From Erythroxylum novogranatense (lineage: Eukaryota > Streptophyta > Magnoliopsida > Malpighiales > Erythroxylaceae), in contig CM057232.1 in the NCBI GenBank assembly GCA_029891385.1, positions 63,239,824-63,303,823 of the forward strand: a stretch of DNA of 64,000 nucleotides. Direction: 5' to 3'. Below the pieces are notes generated by a model. That model ran no database searches. It was not told the origin of the DNA and saw only the letters and a program-made list of their open reading frames with translations. Positions 12,077 through 23,762 of the stretch are shown here, in pieces. A program made the translations under genes and the position numbers. Positions within the stretch are counted from its first letter, which is position 1; every line of letters begins with the position of its first letter.

Positions 12077-14667
12077 ATGCCACCTCGAAAGAGAACTCGA
12101 GGAGTTATGACTCGGTCTCATTCTCGTGAAGGGAGCATGGATGAATCCCATATCCCGCAAGATGCCGGGATACATTCTGTTCCGATTTCTGCGGCACCTA
12201 GTTTGCAACAAGAAGTGCCTCCTCCGCCTCCTCCTTTGCCTCAAGCAAATCCCATGGATCCGAGTTTCTTTCAAGCCTTCACGTATGCCATGGGAAAAAG
12301 ATCTCAGATTCCGATGCCAACTCCAGTAGACAGTGGGCAGTATGACAAGCTCCGTAAGTTTGGGGCTGTAGATTTCAGTGGGACGACGAATCCAGAAGAG
12401 GCTGAAGCCTGGTTGAAGACGACCGAGAGGGTTCTAGGTCAGATGAAGTGCTCAGATGAGGAGAAGTTAGAATATGCTGTCAGTTTGTTACAGGGAGACG
12501 CATTGCATTGGTGGGAATCAGTGCCTCACAGTCAAGTTGTTCCTTCGGTGCTGACATGGAGAGATTTTGTGGAAGTGTTCAGAAAAAAGTATCTCTCCAG
12601 GGTGTATGTACAAGAGAAGGCCAGGGAGTTTCTGAATCTCACACAGAGGGGCATGAGTGTGAGCGAGTATAAGCTGAAGTTCACACAGCTTTCTCGTTAT
12701 GCAGCCAACATTGTGGCAATAGAGGAAGACAAATCCCGTAAGTTTGAGGGAGGTCTTCACTTGGGGATCAGGGAGAAAGTCTTGATCCACAATTTCTGTG
12801 ACTACCAGCAATTGGAGGATGCTGCACTCCAGGCCGAAAAACTGGAGAATATCATAAATGAAGTGAGCAGAAAAAGGAGGAACAGGGACCAGTCTTTTAA
12901 GAAGGGATCAAGTGCACCGATGCCTGAGAGGAGCACGAGAAGCTTTCACACTCAGAATGAAATGGTTAGCAGTGGCTTTACCAGGAACAGGCAGATAAAG
13001 GCAGTGTCAGGGCAAGCCTCTAATGTGGGAGGCACAGGAAAGAGCTGGTTCACCAATCCCCTATGTGACCAGTGTGGGAAACATCACCAAGGAGTGTGCC
13101 TCAAGTCTCTTGGAGTTTGTTTTAGATGTGGAGAGAAGGGGCATATGCTCAAGGATTGTCCACAGGTACCGAGACAGGAGGGGTCGCAGTTTCGAGCTCT
13201 AAGGCATGCAGAAATAGTGGAAACCAGGCCAGTTACTGGGGTAGGCAGCTCTGGGACTGCAAGGAAGGCTATTCCTTCAGGAAGGCCCAGGGGTCAGGCT
13301 CAGGCAAGGGTGTCTGCCATGACTAGGGAGGAAGCTGCAGCCGCACCTGAAGTTGTAACGGGTATGGCCCAATTGCTTGACTCAGCAGTATTTGTTTTAA
13401 TTGATTCTGATTCCACGCATTCATTTTTTTCTGCAAGCATAGCATTGCATGGTGTGAATTCTGTGCCTTTGGATAAGCCTTTGCTTGTTAGTACTCCTCT
13501 AGGGAGGAATGTGGTGATCAGTCAGGTATATGAGGATTGTGAACTTATTATTGATGGTGCTAGATTGGTAGTGGACTTACTACCTCTAGACCTAAGGGGA
13601 TTATATGTCATTTTGGGAATGGATGCTATGGAGAAATATCTGGCAAAGCTGGATTGTGGTCGGAAAGAGGTGGAATTTGATATGGGCAACGGTGAGAAGG
13701 TGATTTTCAGAGGGGACAGGAAAACACCTTCGCCAAGACTGATTTCAGCTATGCTAGCTAAAAAAATGATGGGCCAGGGGTGTGAAACCTTCTTGGCACA
13801 TGTTATAGATGTCGATGTGAATGAAGGGAAGTTAGAGGATTTTCTGATAGTGAGGGAGTTTCCAGATGTATTTCCAGAGGAATTGCTAGGGTTGTCGCCG
13901 GTGAGGGAAATCAAGTTTGCAATCGACTTGATTCCCGGAACCGCACCCATCTCTATACCGCCATATAGGATGGCTCCAGCTGAGTTGAGGGAGCTTCAGG
14001 AACAGTTGAAGGAACTGTTAGAGAAGGGGTATGTCAGGCCGAGTTCATCACCATGGGGAGCACCAGTTCTGTTTGTCAAGAAGAAGGATGAATCGTGGCG
14101 GATGTGTATTGACTATCGGAGACTCAATAAGGTGACAATTAAGAACAAGTATCCTCTGCCTCAGATAGATGATCTGTTTGACCAGCTGCAGGGAGCAAGG
14201 ATCTTTTCCAAGATTGATCTCAGATCAGGCTATCATCAGCTCAGAATCAAGGAGGCTGATGTAAGCAAGACAACATTCAGGACTCGGTATGGACATTATG
14301 AGTTTTTAGTCATGCCATTTGGTTTGACCAATGCTCCAGCTGCTTTTATGGATCTTATGAATAGGGTCTTCAAGGAGTTTCTGGATCAGTTTTTCATACT
14401 GTTTATAGATGACATTCTGGTTTATTCTAAGAGTGAAAAAGAGCATGCGGAGCATCTCAGGATCGTATTGCTGACTTTGAGGGAGAGAGAGCTCTATGCT
14501 AAGTTCAGCAAGTGTGTGTTTTGGCTTCATGAGGTGACCTTCCTTGGACATGTGATTTCACAGGATGGTGCACATGTTGATCCGAGGAAAGTCGAAGCAG
14601 TGGTGAATTGCCATGCACCTAAGACAGTGACAAGGGTTAAGGAGTTGCAGGCACAGGATGCAGATTT
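12077..14667 (+). pseudogene. Element A gag-protease-RT, Tekay-like, RNase H deleted
   Basis: An open frame begins at the ATG at 12077 ([16 protein letters not shown]). It reads gag (core around [19 protein letters not shown] and HWWESVP), double zinc knuckle ([12 protein letters not shown] and [14 protein letters not shown], 13066-13162), protease and RT with [13 protein letters not shown] and catalytic FIDDILVYS (near 14402). The protease site reads [10 protein letters not shown] where the family has DSG or DTG, so the flap Gly is changed to Asp. After [18 protein letters not shown] the sequence jumps to [10 protein letters not shown], which in this family lies just before integrase: RNase H and the connecting region, roughly 1 kb, are gone. 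B2 then interrupts it. Because B2 inserted in phase, the frame runs on into the B2 LTR to 14881. Confidence 0.88.
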
Positions 14668-15569
14668 TGATACAACTCACCAAGGCAATGGAGACTTGAG
14701 GATGCCAATGGGTCCAATTACAAGGTCACGCTCCAACAAGCTTAGAGCACAATTTCAGATTTATGTACAAGCTTTTGTTTCACAAGAACTTCAAGAAGTT
14801 TTGTTGATCAAGCTTGGGGAAGAGCTTAGGAAGACACCTAAGTGTGTGTGCACATTGGAGGAATCAAATCAAGAGGGCTAACACTTAGCCAATTTTCACA
14901 AGCACAAGTCTAATCAATGAGCTTGGGCTTATTTTATCTTATAAAGGTCATGTGGACTTCTTTTAGGCTTTTCATGGGCTGATTTGCATTAAGTGTGCAT
15001 GTGCTTCATTAAAAAGTCATGTGCATGTTTTATTTTAAGGAACCAAGCTTGGGGCCTAGTTTAAAAGCCCAATTCGCCCTCTTAAGTTAGTCTTCTATTT
15101 TGTGGTTTTCTTATCCTATTTGGACAAGGACTAGTCAATTTTAATTAGTTTTGAAGCCCAAATCCATGTGGGATTTATTCTTGGGCAGATTTGTTTCAAG
15201 AAGGCCTTTTGATATTTTGGGCTTTCTTTAGGGTTTTTAGGTTATCTTTGTTAGGGTTTACATTGCAAAGGGTATTTAAACCTTTGCTTTAGCCATGAAC
15301 ATGGGTTCTAGAGAGATCAATAAAATCAGAAAGCATTCTTCAAGGGAGAATTGAGATTCTTGCTTGTTTTACCTTAAGGATTGATTCAACTTATCAAGTA
15401 AGTTCTAACTTGTGGCATTAATTCAATTCCTACAATCTTATACTCTTTGTTACCAATTCCTTGTTGTTTTGGGGGTGAAGGGTCTTGTTAGATTGATTGA
15501 ATTTAGGTTTGGGAACAATCATTGAAACGGAGGTGATCTAGACATTGATTCTAGGTTGTTGCCGTATCA
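14668..15569 (+). repeat. 5' LTR of B2
   Basis: It holds a TATA-like TATTTAA at 15273-15279 and AATAAA at 15319-15324, consistent with transcription start and polyadenylation inside the LTR. The first 214 bases are an open frame (to stop at 14881) carrying the [14 protein letters not shown] peptide, which is the same sequence that forms the C-terminal end of the polyprotein in the 3' LTR. Confidence 0.93.
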
Positions 15570-15573
15570 TCTT

Positions 15574-15590
15574 TGGTATCAGAGCCTAGG
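15574..15590 (+). other. Primer-binding site of B2
   Basis: TGGTATCAGAGCCTAGG lies four bases after the 5' LTR, again of initiator Met-tRNA type. Confidence 0.9.
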
Positions 15591-16505
15591 TTTTAAATTC
15601 AATCTTTATCTTTAATTTTCTGTTTGTTCTTGATTATTATAGTTAGTTCATCATTAAAATTCGAAAAAAAAAAAAAAAAAAAAAGAAAGAAAAAGAAGAA
15701 AAGAAAGAAAAGAAAGAAAGAAAGAAGTAAAAAAATCAAGATTGTGAATCTTTGTGAGTTTGAGTTGATTTGCTTGCAAGATTCATCAAGAACGAATCTG
15801 ATCATTCAAGAATTCTCTAATTTCGTTTCTTTATTATTCAAGATTCATCAAGAACACATCCTTCATTCAAGAAACTCATCAAGACTTGTTTTCTTGCATC
15901 AAGAAACACTTTCTTGTTTCAAGATTTACGTTCTTCGCTCAAAACGTGTGTCTTTGATATAATTGCTTATCTTTAAGTTCTTGAGTAATTGGGGCAGATT
16001 GGAATGTTCTTGTTAATTTGGGTTTAGGGTTGAGTTTAATTCCTAGTTTCGTCTTTTCTTGCACTCTTTGGTTGTTTTTTGTTTGTTTGCTGTCCTTTTT
16101 GTTTCCATTACACTTGAATTGAGTAATCTGGTTTCATATTACTCAATTGGCACCAAAAATCGTTCACATACGTTTTCTCCATCTAGTATGTGTTTATTGT
16201 CGTCTTCATTGTTTTCTTTACATTAAATTGCATCTAGCTTTGTGTTTTTCTTCCATTATTTAGGTATTCGCTGCTTTCCTTTTGAATTACGTTGCTGTTG
16301 TGCTTATTTGGTTGGTAGTGATTGATCCGGACAAGTAAAACTGTGCTAGAATCTAAAGTGGTAAAAGGAAAAAGTGTGTAAGCTCATTTGAGGGTAAAAG
16401 CCATCTTCTTGAGTGAAACACGAGGGTATCCAATCTGATTTAGAGAGAAACACGTGAGGGAGTGTGTGAGGAGCTATTCTAACGTGTTTTTGCAGGTTTT
16501 ACATC
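15591..16505 (+). other. B2 untranslated leader with an A/AG-rich tract at 15664-15727
   Basis: About 0.9 kb without a protein-like frame between primer site and gag. It contains a run of about 20 A followed by AAAG and AAGAA repeats, and then several CATTCAAGA-type repeats (15780-15930). This is where packaging and dimerisation signals would lie in a retrotransposon RNA, but none can be named. Confidence 0.7.
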
Positions 16506-16857
16506 ATGACCAATTCAAAGGATAGTAAAGGTAGTGACAAGGATGAAAAGAATAGTGAGGCTGATCAACACACATTCTTTACTTTGGAGGCTATGCAACA
16601 TCAATTCCAAAGGATTGAGAACATGTTCAGGGATGTCAGTGATAAATTTGATAGAGGAGATCAAGCCATTAGGAATTTACAACGAGAGGCTTCATCTAAT
16701 GGTGCAACAAGGAGGCAAAATGCTAGGGAGCCAACTCCTGTGCGCTATGAGTATGAAGATGAATATGATGATGGGGAAGATGAAGAAGATTGGCATAGGG
16801 CCAGATTTGGTAGAAGAGGGGGACGGAATGATAGAGGAAAAGGAAGAGGTTATAGAG
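16506..16857 (+). pseudogene. B2 gag, N-terminal part, interrupted
   Basis: The ATG at 16506 opens MTNSKDSKGSDKDEKNSE, followed by FFTLEAMQHQFQRIENMF, which resembles the start of E gag (LTMRAMQQQFERFN), and an acidic then Arg/Gly-rich stretch. At 16858 it runs into an LTR fragment that adds unrelated codons and a stop at 16887. Removing 16858-17226 would rejoin the two gag parts at a repeated 24-base sequence. Confidence 0.85.
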
Positions 16858-17202
16858 TGATACAACTCACCAAGGCAATGGAGACTTGAGGATGCCAATG
16901 GGTCCAATTACAAGGTCACGCTCCAACAAGCTTAGAGCACAATTTCAGATTTATGTACAAGCTTTTGTTTCACAAGAACTTCAAGAAGTTTTGTTGATCA
17001 AGCTTGGGGAAGAGCTTAGGAAGACACCTAAGTGTGTGTGCACATTGGAGGAATCAAATCAAGAGGGCTAACACTTAGCCAATTTTCACAAGCACAAGTC
17101 TAATCAATGAGCTTGGGCTTATTTTATCTTATAAAGGTCATGTGGACTTCTTTTAGGCTTTTTCATGGGCTGATTTGCATTAAGTGTGCATGTGCTTCAT
17201 TA
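16858..17202 (+). repeat. B LTR fragment (first 345 bases) inside B2 gag
   Basis: It starts exactly at the LTR terminus TGATACAAC and matches the first 345 bases of the 5' LTR up to GTGCTTCATTA. It is flanked by 24-base direct repeats (16834-16857 and 17203-17226, one mismatch) made from gag sequence around GAAGAGGTTATAGAG. That is far longer than the 5-bp duplication made by integrase. It disrupts gag. Confidence 0.92.
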
Positions 17203-20200
17203 GAGGAAGAGGAAGAGGTTATAGAGGCCGAGACAATGCAAGGGGAGAAGACAGGGTCGAGCGTGTGGATAGAAACTTGGGTAGTATCAAGATGAAAATA
17301 CCATCTTTCCAAGGTAAGAATGATCCAGAAGCTTACTTAGAATGGGAAAGAAAGGTGGAGATGATTTTTGAATGCCATAACTATTCTGAGGAGAAGAAGG
17401 TGAAGCTTGCTGCCGTGGAATTTCATGATTATGCACTTATTTGGTGGGATCAGCTTGTTTTGAACAAAAGAAGGAATGGAGAGGATCCTATTGATACTTG
17501 GGTTGAAATGAAGAGGGTCATGAAGAAGAGGTTTATGCCTAGTTACTTCTATAGGGAGCTCCATCAAAGGCTCCAAACCTTGAGACAAGGCACCAAAAGT
17601 GTAGAAGAGTACCATAAGGAGATGGAGATAGCCATGATTAGGGCTAAAGTAGAAGAAGAAAGAGAAGCCACCATGGCACGTTTCTTGGCTGGTTTGAACA
17701 AAGACATTGCCAATGTTATTGAATTGCACCATTATGTGGAGTTAGAGGAGATGGTGAATATGGCCATGAAGGTGGAGAGGCAACTCAAGTACAAAAGCTC
17801 CAACAAGGTTTCTTACCCAAGCTCTACTACAAATTGGAACTCGAAATGCTCCAAGAAGAATGAGAAGGACAAAGACAAGCTAAAGGAAGAGAAGAACAAG
17901 GCAGATCCAAAAGGTACTTTTAAAACTTCAAGTTCTTCTAGTTCCAATTCTGAAAAACATAGGACTATTAAATGCTTCAAATGTCTTGGTATTGGTCATA
18001 TTGCTTCTCAATGCCCAAACAAGAAAACAATGTTTGTGAGAGGAGGAGAAGTTGTGTCTGAGGAGGAAGAAGATGATTTGGCTTCCATGCCTGAGTTGGA
18101 AGATTGTTCTGATGTGGAAGTTGAGGATGCACCTAGGGGTGAATTACTTGTTACTAGGCGAGTTTTGAATGCTCAAGTGAAGGAAGATGGAATTGAGCAA
18201 AGGGAAAATATTTTTCATTCCAGATGCCTAGTGAATGAGAAGATTTGTAGCCTGATCATTGATGGGGGAAGCTGCGCTAATGTGGCTAGTACATTGATGG
18301 TGGAAAAACTAGGATTGGAGTGCTTGAAACACCCTAGGCCATATAGACTACAATGGTTGAATGACATGGGGGAAATCAAGGTAAATAAACAAGTCCTTGT
18401 ATCTTTCTCCATTGGAAAGTATTCTGATAAAGTACTTTGTGATGTTGTACCTATGCATGCTAGTCATTTATTGCTCGGTCGACCTTGGCAATATGATAGA
18501 AGAGTGTTACATGATGGTTTTAAGAATAGGTATTCATTTACTATGGGAGATCAGAAATTTGTTCTTGCTCCATTGGCACCAAAAGAGGTATATGAGGACC
18601 AAATGCAATTAAAAAGGAGTATGGAGGCAATGCAACAAAGACAGGACAAAAAACTTCAAGAAAAGCATGATAATACAAAAATTGAGGGTAAGGTTAAGGA
18701 CCTTGCAAAAGGGGAGCAGAAATTTAAATCAAAAGAAAAGAGAGAAAGTGAGGCCGAGAGTGAGAGAAGAAAAGGGGGAAAAGAGGCCTCAAAAGAAATT
18801 CAATTAAAAGGCCCAAATGAGAGAGAGGGTAGAAAGAAACAAAACTTCTATGCAAAAATGAGAGATGTAAGGGTTGCTTCTGTGGAAAGGAGATGTTTGT
18901 TTGTACTTTTGTACAAGCAAGCTTATTTTAGTGAATCTGACCTTGACACTTGTTTGCCTAGTAGTGTTGTTTCTTTTTTGCAGGAGTATGGAGATGTTTT
19001 CCCAGAGGAGTTGCCTAAGGAATTGCCGCCTATTAGAAGAATAGAACAACAGATTGACTTCATGCCTGGGGCGCAGATTCCAATTAGACCAGCTTATAGG
19101 GCAAATCCTGAAGAAACTAAGGAACTCCAAAAGCAAGTGGAAGAATTGCTACAAAAGGGACACATCAGGGAGAGTCTTAGTCCTTGTGCGTGCCGTGATA
19201 TTGGTTCCAAAGAAGGATGGGAGTTGGCGCATGTGTGTCGATTGCGAGTCATTAACAAGATAACGGTAAAGTATCGCCATCCTATACCTAGATTGGATGA
19301 TATGATTGATGAATTGCATGGTGCATGTGTGTTTACCAAAATTGATCTTATGAGTGGTTACCATCAGATTAGAATGACAATTGGTGATGAATGGAAAACT
19401 GCTTTTAAAACAAAACATGGTTTATATGAGTGGCTTGTGATGCCTTTTGGCTTAACTAATGCTCCTAGTACATTTATGCGTTTGATGAATCATATTTTGA
19501 GGTCATTTATTGGTAAGTTTGTTGTGGTATATTTTGATGACATATTGATCTATAGCAAAAGCATTAATGAGCATATTGAGCATCTTAGGCTTGTCTTAGA
19601 TGCACTTAGGGCAGAAAAGTTGTATGCTAAGTTAAAGAAGTGTACATTTTGCATGGATCGTGTCATATTTCTTGGTTATGTTGTTTCTCCTAATGGAATT
19701 GAGGTGGACCAAGAAAAGGTCAAGGCAATTAGGGAGTGGCCGAGACCTACAAGTGTTACTCAGGTGAGATCTTTTCATGGACTTGCTAGTTTCTATAGGA
19801 GGTTTGTGAAAGATTTTAGTTCCATTGCAGCTCCATTGGTGAGATTGTTAAAAAGGAGGTAGGATTTAAGTGGGGAGAGGCGCAGGAAATTGCTTTTAAC
19901 ACTTTGAAAGAAAAACTTTGTTCTGCACCTATTTTGAGTTTACCTGATTTTTCTTCTACTTTTGAGATTGAATGTGATGCCTCTGGGATAGGTATTGGTG
20001 CTGTTTTATTGCAGGGAAGGCGTCCCATTGCCTATTTTAGTGAGAAGTTGAATGGTGCTCAATTGAAGTATTCCACTTATGACAAGGAGCTATATGCATT
20101 GGTAAGAGCTCTACAAACTTGGCAACATTATCTATGGCCAAAGGAATTCGTGATTCACACTGATCATGAGAGTTTGAAGCATCTTAAGGGCCAAGGTAAG

Positions 20201-21591
20201 TTAAATAAAAGACATGCTAAGTGGTTGGAGTTCATAGAGACATTCTCTTATGTTGTGAAATACAAGCAAGGTAAAGAAAATGTTATCGCTGATGCATTGT
20301 CTAGGAGGTATGCTCTAATCTCTTCTCTTAGTTCTAAGTTGATTGGGTTTGAGTAGATAAAAGATTTGTACAAATCAGATTCTGACTTTGCTAATGTGTA
20401 TGATGCATGTGAACAAGTTGCTTTTCAAAAGTTTTATAGGAATGATGGATATTTGTTTAGAGATAATAAACTATGTATTCCTACTTGTTCTATGCGTGAG
20501 ATGCTTGCTAGGGAGTCTCATGATGGAGGTTTAATGGGACATTTTGGTATTGCTAAAACACTTGACATATTACAGGAGCATTTTTATTGGCCTAACATGA
20601 AAAAGGATGTTGAAAGAGTTTGCTCTAGTTGTGTAGCGTGTAGGCAAGCCAAGTCCAAGGTGCAACCACATGGGTTGTACACGCCTCTACCTGTCCCTAT
20701 TAGTCCTTGGATTGATATATCTATGGATTTTGTGTTAGGATTGCCTAGGACAAGGAAAGGACGTGATAGCATCTTTGTTGTAGTTGATAGATTTAGTAAA
20801 ATGGCTCATTTTATTGCATGTCATAAATCTGATGATGCTACACATGTTGATGATTTGTTTTTTAGGGATGTTGTTAGGTTGCATGGCATTCCTAGAACCA
20901 TTATTTCAGATAGGGATTCTAAGTTTTTAAGTCACTTTTGGCGTGTTCTATGGAATAAATTGGGAACAAAACTTTTGTTTTCTACAACTTATCATCCCCA
21001 AATAGATGGACAAACTGAAGTGGTTAATAGAACCTTAGGATCTTTATTGCGTGCTGTTGTGGGTAAAAATTTGAAAGCTTGGGAAGATTGCTTGCCTTTG
21101 ATTGAGTTTGCATATAATAGAAGCATTCATTCTTCTACAGGTTATTCTCCTTTTGAGATTGTGTATGGTTTTAACCCATTAACTCCATTGGATTTGTTGC
21201 CTTTACCCTTGAATGAGATTGTTAATGTAGATGGGCAACAAAGGGCCGAATTGGTTAAGACAATACATGAGAAAGCTAGGCAGCACATTGAGGAAAAGAA
21301 CAAGAAGTATGCTCAAAGAGCCAATCAAGGGCGTAGGGTGATGAAGTTTGAACCTGGAGATTGGGTTTGGGTGCACTTCAGGAAAGAGAGATTTCCTAAA
21401 CAAAGGAAGTCTCAGCTTGATCCTAGAGGGGACGGTCCTTTTCAAGTGCTTGAACGCATAAATGACAATGCCTATAGGGTGGACCTGCCAGGTGAGTATG
21501 GTGTTAGTGCTACTTTTAATGTTTCTTATTTATCTCCCTTTGATAATGTAGGTCTTGATTCGAGGACGAATCCTTTTGAGGAGGGAGGGAA
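17203..21591 (+). pseudogene. B2 gag C-terminus, protease, RT, RNase H, integrase
   Basis: Order: gag core (MKIPSFQGKNDPEAYLEW from 17292), zinc knuckle CFKCLGIGHIASQCP (17973), protease LIIDGGSCANVAS (18261; DGGS variant, also in family E), RT with [13 protein letters not shown] and YFDDILIYS (19529), RNase H ([25 protein letters not shown]), and integrase with [28 protein letters not shown] and DGQTEVVNR. Defects: RT is out of frame at about 19189-19250 with later compensation; a one-base loss near 19855 shifts the frame before RNase H; and FE-stop-IKDLYK at 20354 replaces a Tyr codon seen in B1. The integrase frame runs on past the polypurine tract (21578-21591) into the 3' LTR. Defective, though every domain is present. 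Confidence 0.92.
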
Positions 21592-21805
21592 TGATACAAC
21601 TCACCAAGGCAATGGAGACTTGAGGATGCCAATGGGTCCAATTACAAGGTCACGCTCCAACAAGCTTAGAGCACAATTTCAGATTTGTGTACAAGCTTTT
21701 GTTTCACAAGAACTTCAAGAAGTTTTGTTGATCAAGCTTGGGGAAGAGCTTAGGAAGACACCTAAGTGTGTGTGCACATTGGAGGAATCAAATCAAGAGG
21801 GCTAA
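21592..21805 (+). CDS. LTR-encoded C-terminal extension of the family B polyprotein
   Basis: The integrase frame continues without a stop through the polypurine tract and about 70 codons into the [23 protein letters not shown] and onward, ending NQEG-stop. The same frame is open in the other LTR copies at 14668, 16858, 32320, 49553 (minus) and 11209 (minus), with only scattered substitutions (R/K, E/A, Y/C). B1 and B4 instead carry a TAA at the sixth LTR codon (CAA to TAA). Coding into the 3' LTR is, to my knowledge, described for CRM-type elements; the function of this tail is not known to me. A basic [10 protein letters not shown] patch is the most conserved-looking part. Confidence 0.7.
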
Positions 21806-22496
21806 CACTTAGCCAATTTTCACAAGCACAAGTCTAATCAATGAGCTTGGGCTTATTTTATCTTATAAGGGGCATGTGGACTTCTTTTAGGCTTTTTCAT
21901 GGGCTGATTTGCATTAAGTGTTCATGTGCTTCATTAAAAAAGTCATGTGCATGTTTTATTTTAAGGAACCAAGCTTGTGGGCCTAGTTTAAAAGCCCAAT
22001 TCGCCCTCTTAAGTTAGTCTTCTATTTTGTGGTTTTCTTATCCTATTTGGACAAGGACTAGTCAATTTTAATTAGTTTTGAAGCCCAAATCCATGTGGGA
22101 TTTATTCTTGGGCAGATTTGTTTCAAGAAGGCCTTTTGATATTTTGGGCTTTCTTTAGGGTTTTTAGGTTATCTTTGTTAGGGTTTACATTGCAAAGGGT
22201 ATTTAAACCTTTGCTTTAGCCATGAACACGGGTTCTAGAGAGATCAATAAAATCAGAAAGCATTCTTCAAGAGAGAATTGAGATTCTTGCTTGTTTTACC
22301 TTAAGGATTGATTCAACTTATCAAGTATGTTCTAACTTATGGCGTTAATTCAATTCCTACAATCTTATACTCTTTGTTACCAATTCCTTGCTGTTTTGGG
22401 GGTGAAGGGTCTTGTTAGATTGATTGAATTTAGGTTTGGGAACAATCATTGAAACGGAGGTGATCTAGACATTGATTCTAGGTTGTTGCCGTATCA
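21592..22496 (+). repeat. 3' LTR of B2
   Basis: 905 bases following GAGGAGGGAGGGAA. It ends GCCGTATCA, then the gattt duplication and the resumed pol of element A. Confidence 0.93.
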
Positions 22497-22501
22497 GATT
22501 T

Positions 22502-23762
22502 GAGCAAGCTTCGGGAGGAAATTCAGAATGGTAAGATTTCTGAAGTCACAGTGAGGGACGATGGACTCATGACAGTGGAGAACAAGCTTTGCATTCCAGA
22601 TAGCAGGGAGGTTAAGAATGAGATTTTGGATGAGGCACACAATGCGTCTTACGCCATGCACCCACGTAGTACCAGGATGTATAGGGATTTGAGAGAGCAT
22701 TTCTGGTGGAAGGGCATGAAGAGGGATGTAGCAGAGTATGTCGGTAAGTGTCTGGTGTGTCAGCAAGTCAAGGCTGAACACCAGGCACCTTCAGGCAAGT
22801 TGAGGCCATTGTCCATTCCTGAGTGAAAGTGGCAAAGAGTGACCATGGATTTTCTGATGGGTTTGGCCAAGACTAGTAGGAAGCATGATGCCATTTGGGT
22901 TATTGTGCATAGGTTGACGAAGTCAGCCCATTTCCTGGCGATCAAGCAGACTGATTCTTTGTATGTGTTATCAAAGAAGTACATCGATGAGATAGTGAGA
23001 TTGCATTTGATTCCGGATTCTATAGTTTCTGACAGGGATCCTTGGTTTACTTCGAGATTCTGGGGAAGCTTACAAGAAGCTTTAGGTACTAAGCTAAATT
23101 TTAGTACAGCTTTTCACCCTCAGATGGATGGTCAATCTGAGAGGACCATTCAGACACTTGAGGGAATGCTCAGGGCATGTGTGTTGGATTTCAAGGGAGC
23201 TTGGGATAAACATTTGCCATTGGTCGAATTTGCTTATAATAATTCATACCATTCGAGCATTCAGATGGCTCCATATGAGGCATTGTATGGTAGGAGGTGT
23301 AGAACTCCGTTATGTTAGGATGAAGAAGGAGAGAGGAAGCTGGTAGGACCAGAGTTGATTCAGATGACAGTGGATAAAGTCAATCTGGTTAAGCAGCGGC
23401 TTAAGGCAGCTCAGGACAGGATGAAGAGTTACACTGATGCTCATCGGAAGGAGATGGAGTATGAAGTCGGTGAGAAGGTGTTCCTTAAGACGTCTCCTTG
23501 GAAAGGAGTAATGAGATTTGGCAAGAAGGGCAAGTTGAGTCCGAGGTATGTGGGTCCTTATGAGATTCTTGACAGGATTGACCCACTAGCCTACAAGTTG
23601 ACGTTACCGCTGGAATTGTCTCAAATTCATGATGTCTTTCATGTCTCCATGTTGAGGAGGTATAGATCAGATCCTTCTCATATCATTCAGGCTACGGAGG
23701 TTCAGTTGAGAGATGATTTGAGTTATGAAGAGATTCCAGTGGAGATTTTGGAATGGTGTTAG
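22502..23762 (+). pseudogene. Element A integrase and C-terminus
   Basis: This resumes element A pol after B2: LSKLREEIQNGKISE, zinc-binding HPRSTRMYRDLREHFWWKGM and CLVCQQVK, core MDFLMGLAK, SDRDPWFTSRFW, and Glu of DGQSERTIQTLE, then the GPYEILDRIDPLAY region and DVFHVSMLRRY. Two stops replace Trp codons (about 22823, IPE-stop-KWQRVTMDF, and 23317, PLC-stop-DEEGE), both G-to-A type changes. The frame ends at 23762 where it is fused to the middle of the LTR, so the chromodomain end, the polypurine tract and the start of the LTR are lost. Confidence 0.88.

Larger units (their letters stand above)
14668..22496 (+). mobile_element. B2: near-complete Ty3/gypsy family B element, nested in A pol
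   Basis: LTRs of 902 and 905 bases start TGATACAAC and end CCGTATCA, flanked by an exact 5-bp duplication gattt (14663-14667 and 22497-22501). I count about 14 differences between its LTRs (roughly 98% identity), so it is the youngest dated insertion in the window. Interior: primer site, about 0.9 kb leader, gag, protease, RT, RNase H, integrase, polypurine tract. Integrase lacks a chromodomain and ends in the [12 protein letters not shown] type tail, which with the LTR-spanning C-terminus suggests the CRM-like chromovirus lineage; this placement is tentative. Confidence 0.93.

Noticed and set aside
12071..14881. A single 936-residue gene
   Set aside because: Its last 70 codons come from the nested B2 LTR, shown by the TGATAC end and the gattt duplication.
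15624..15962. 112-codon Lys-rich frame
   Set aside because: It is a translation of the A/AG-rich tract in the B2 leader.
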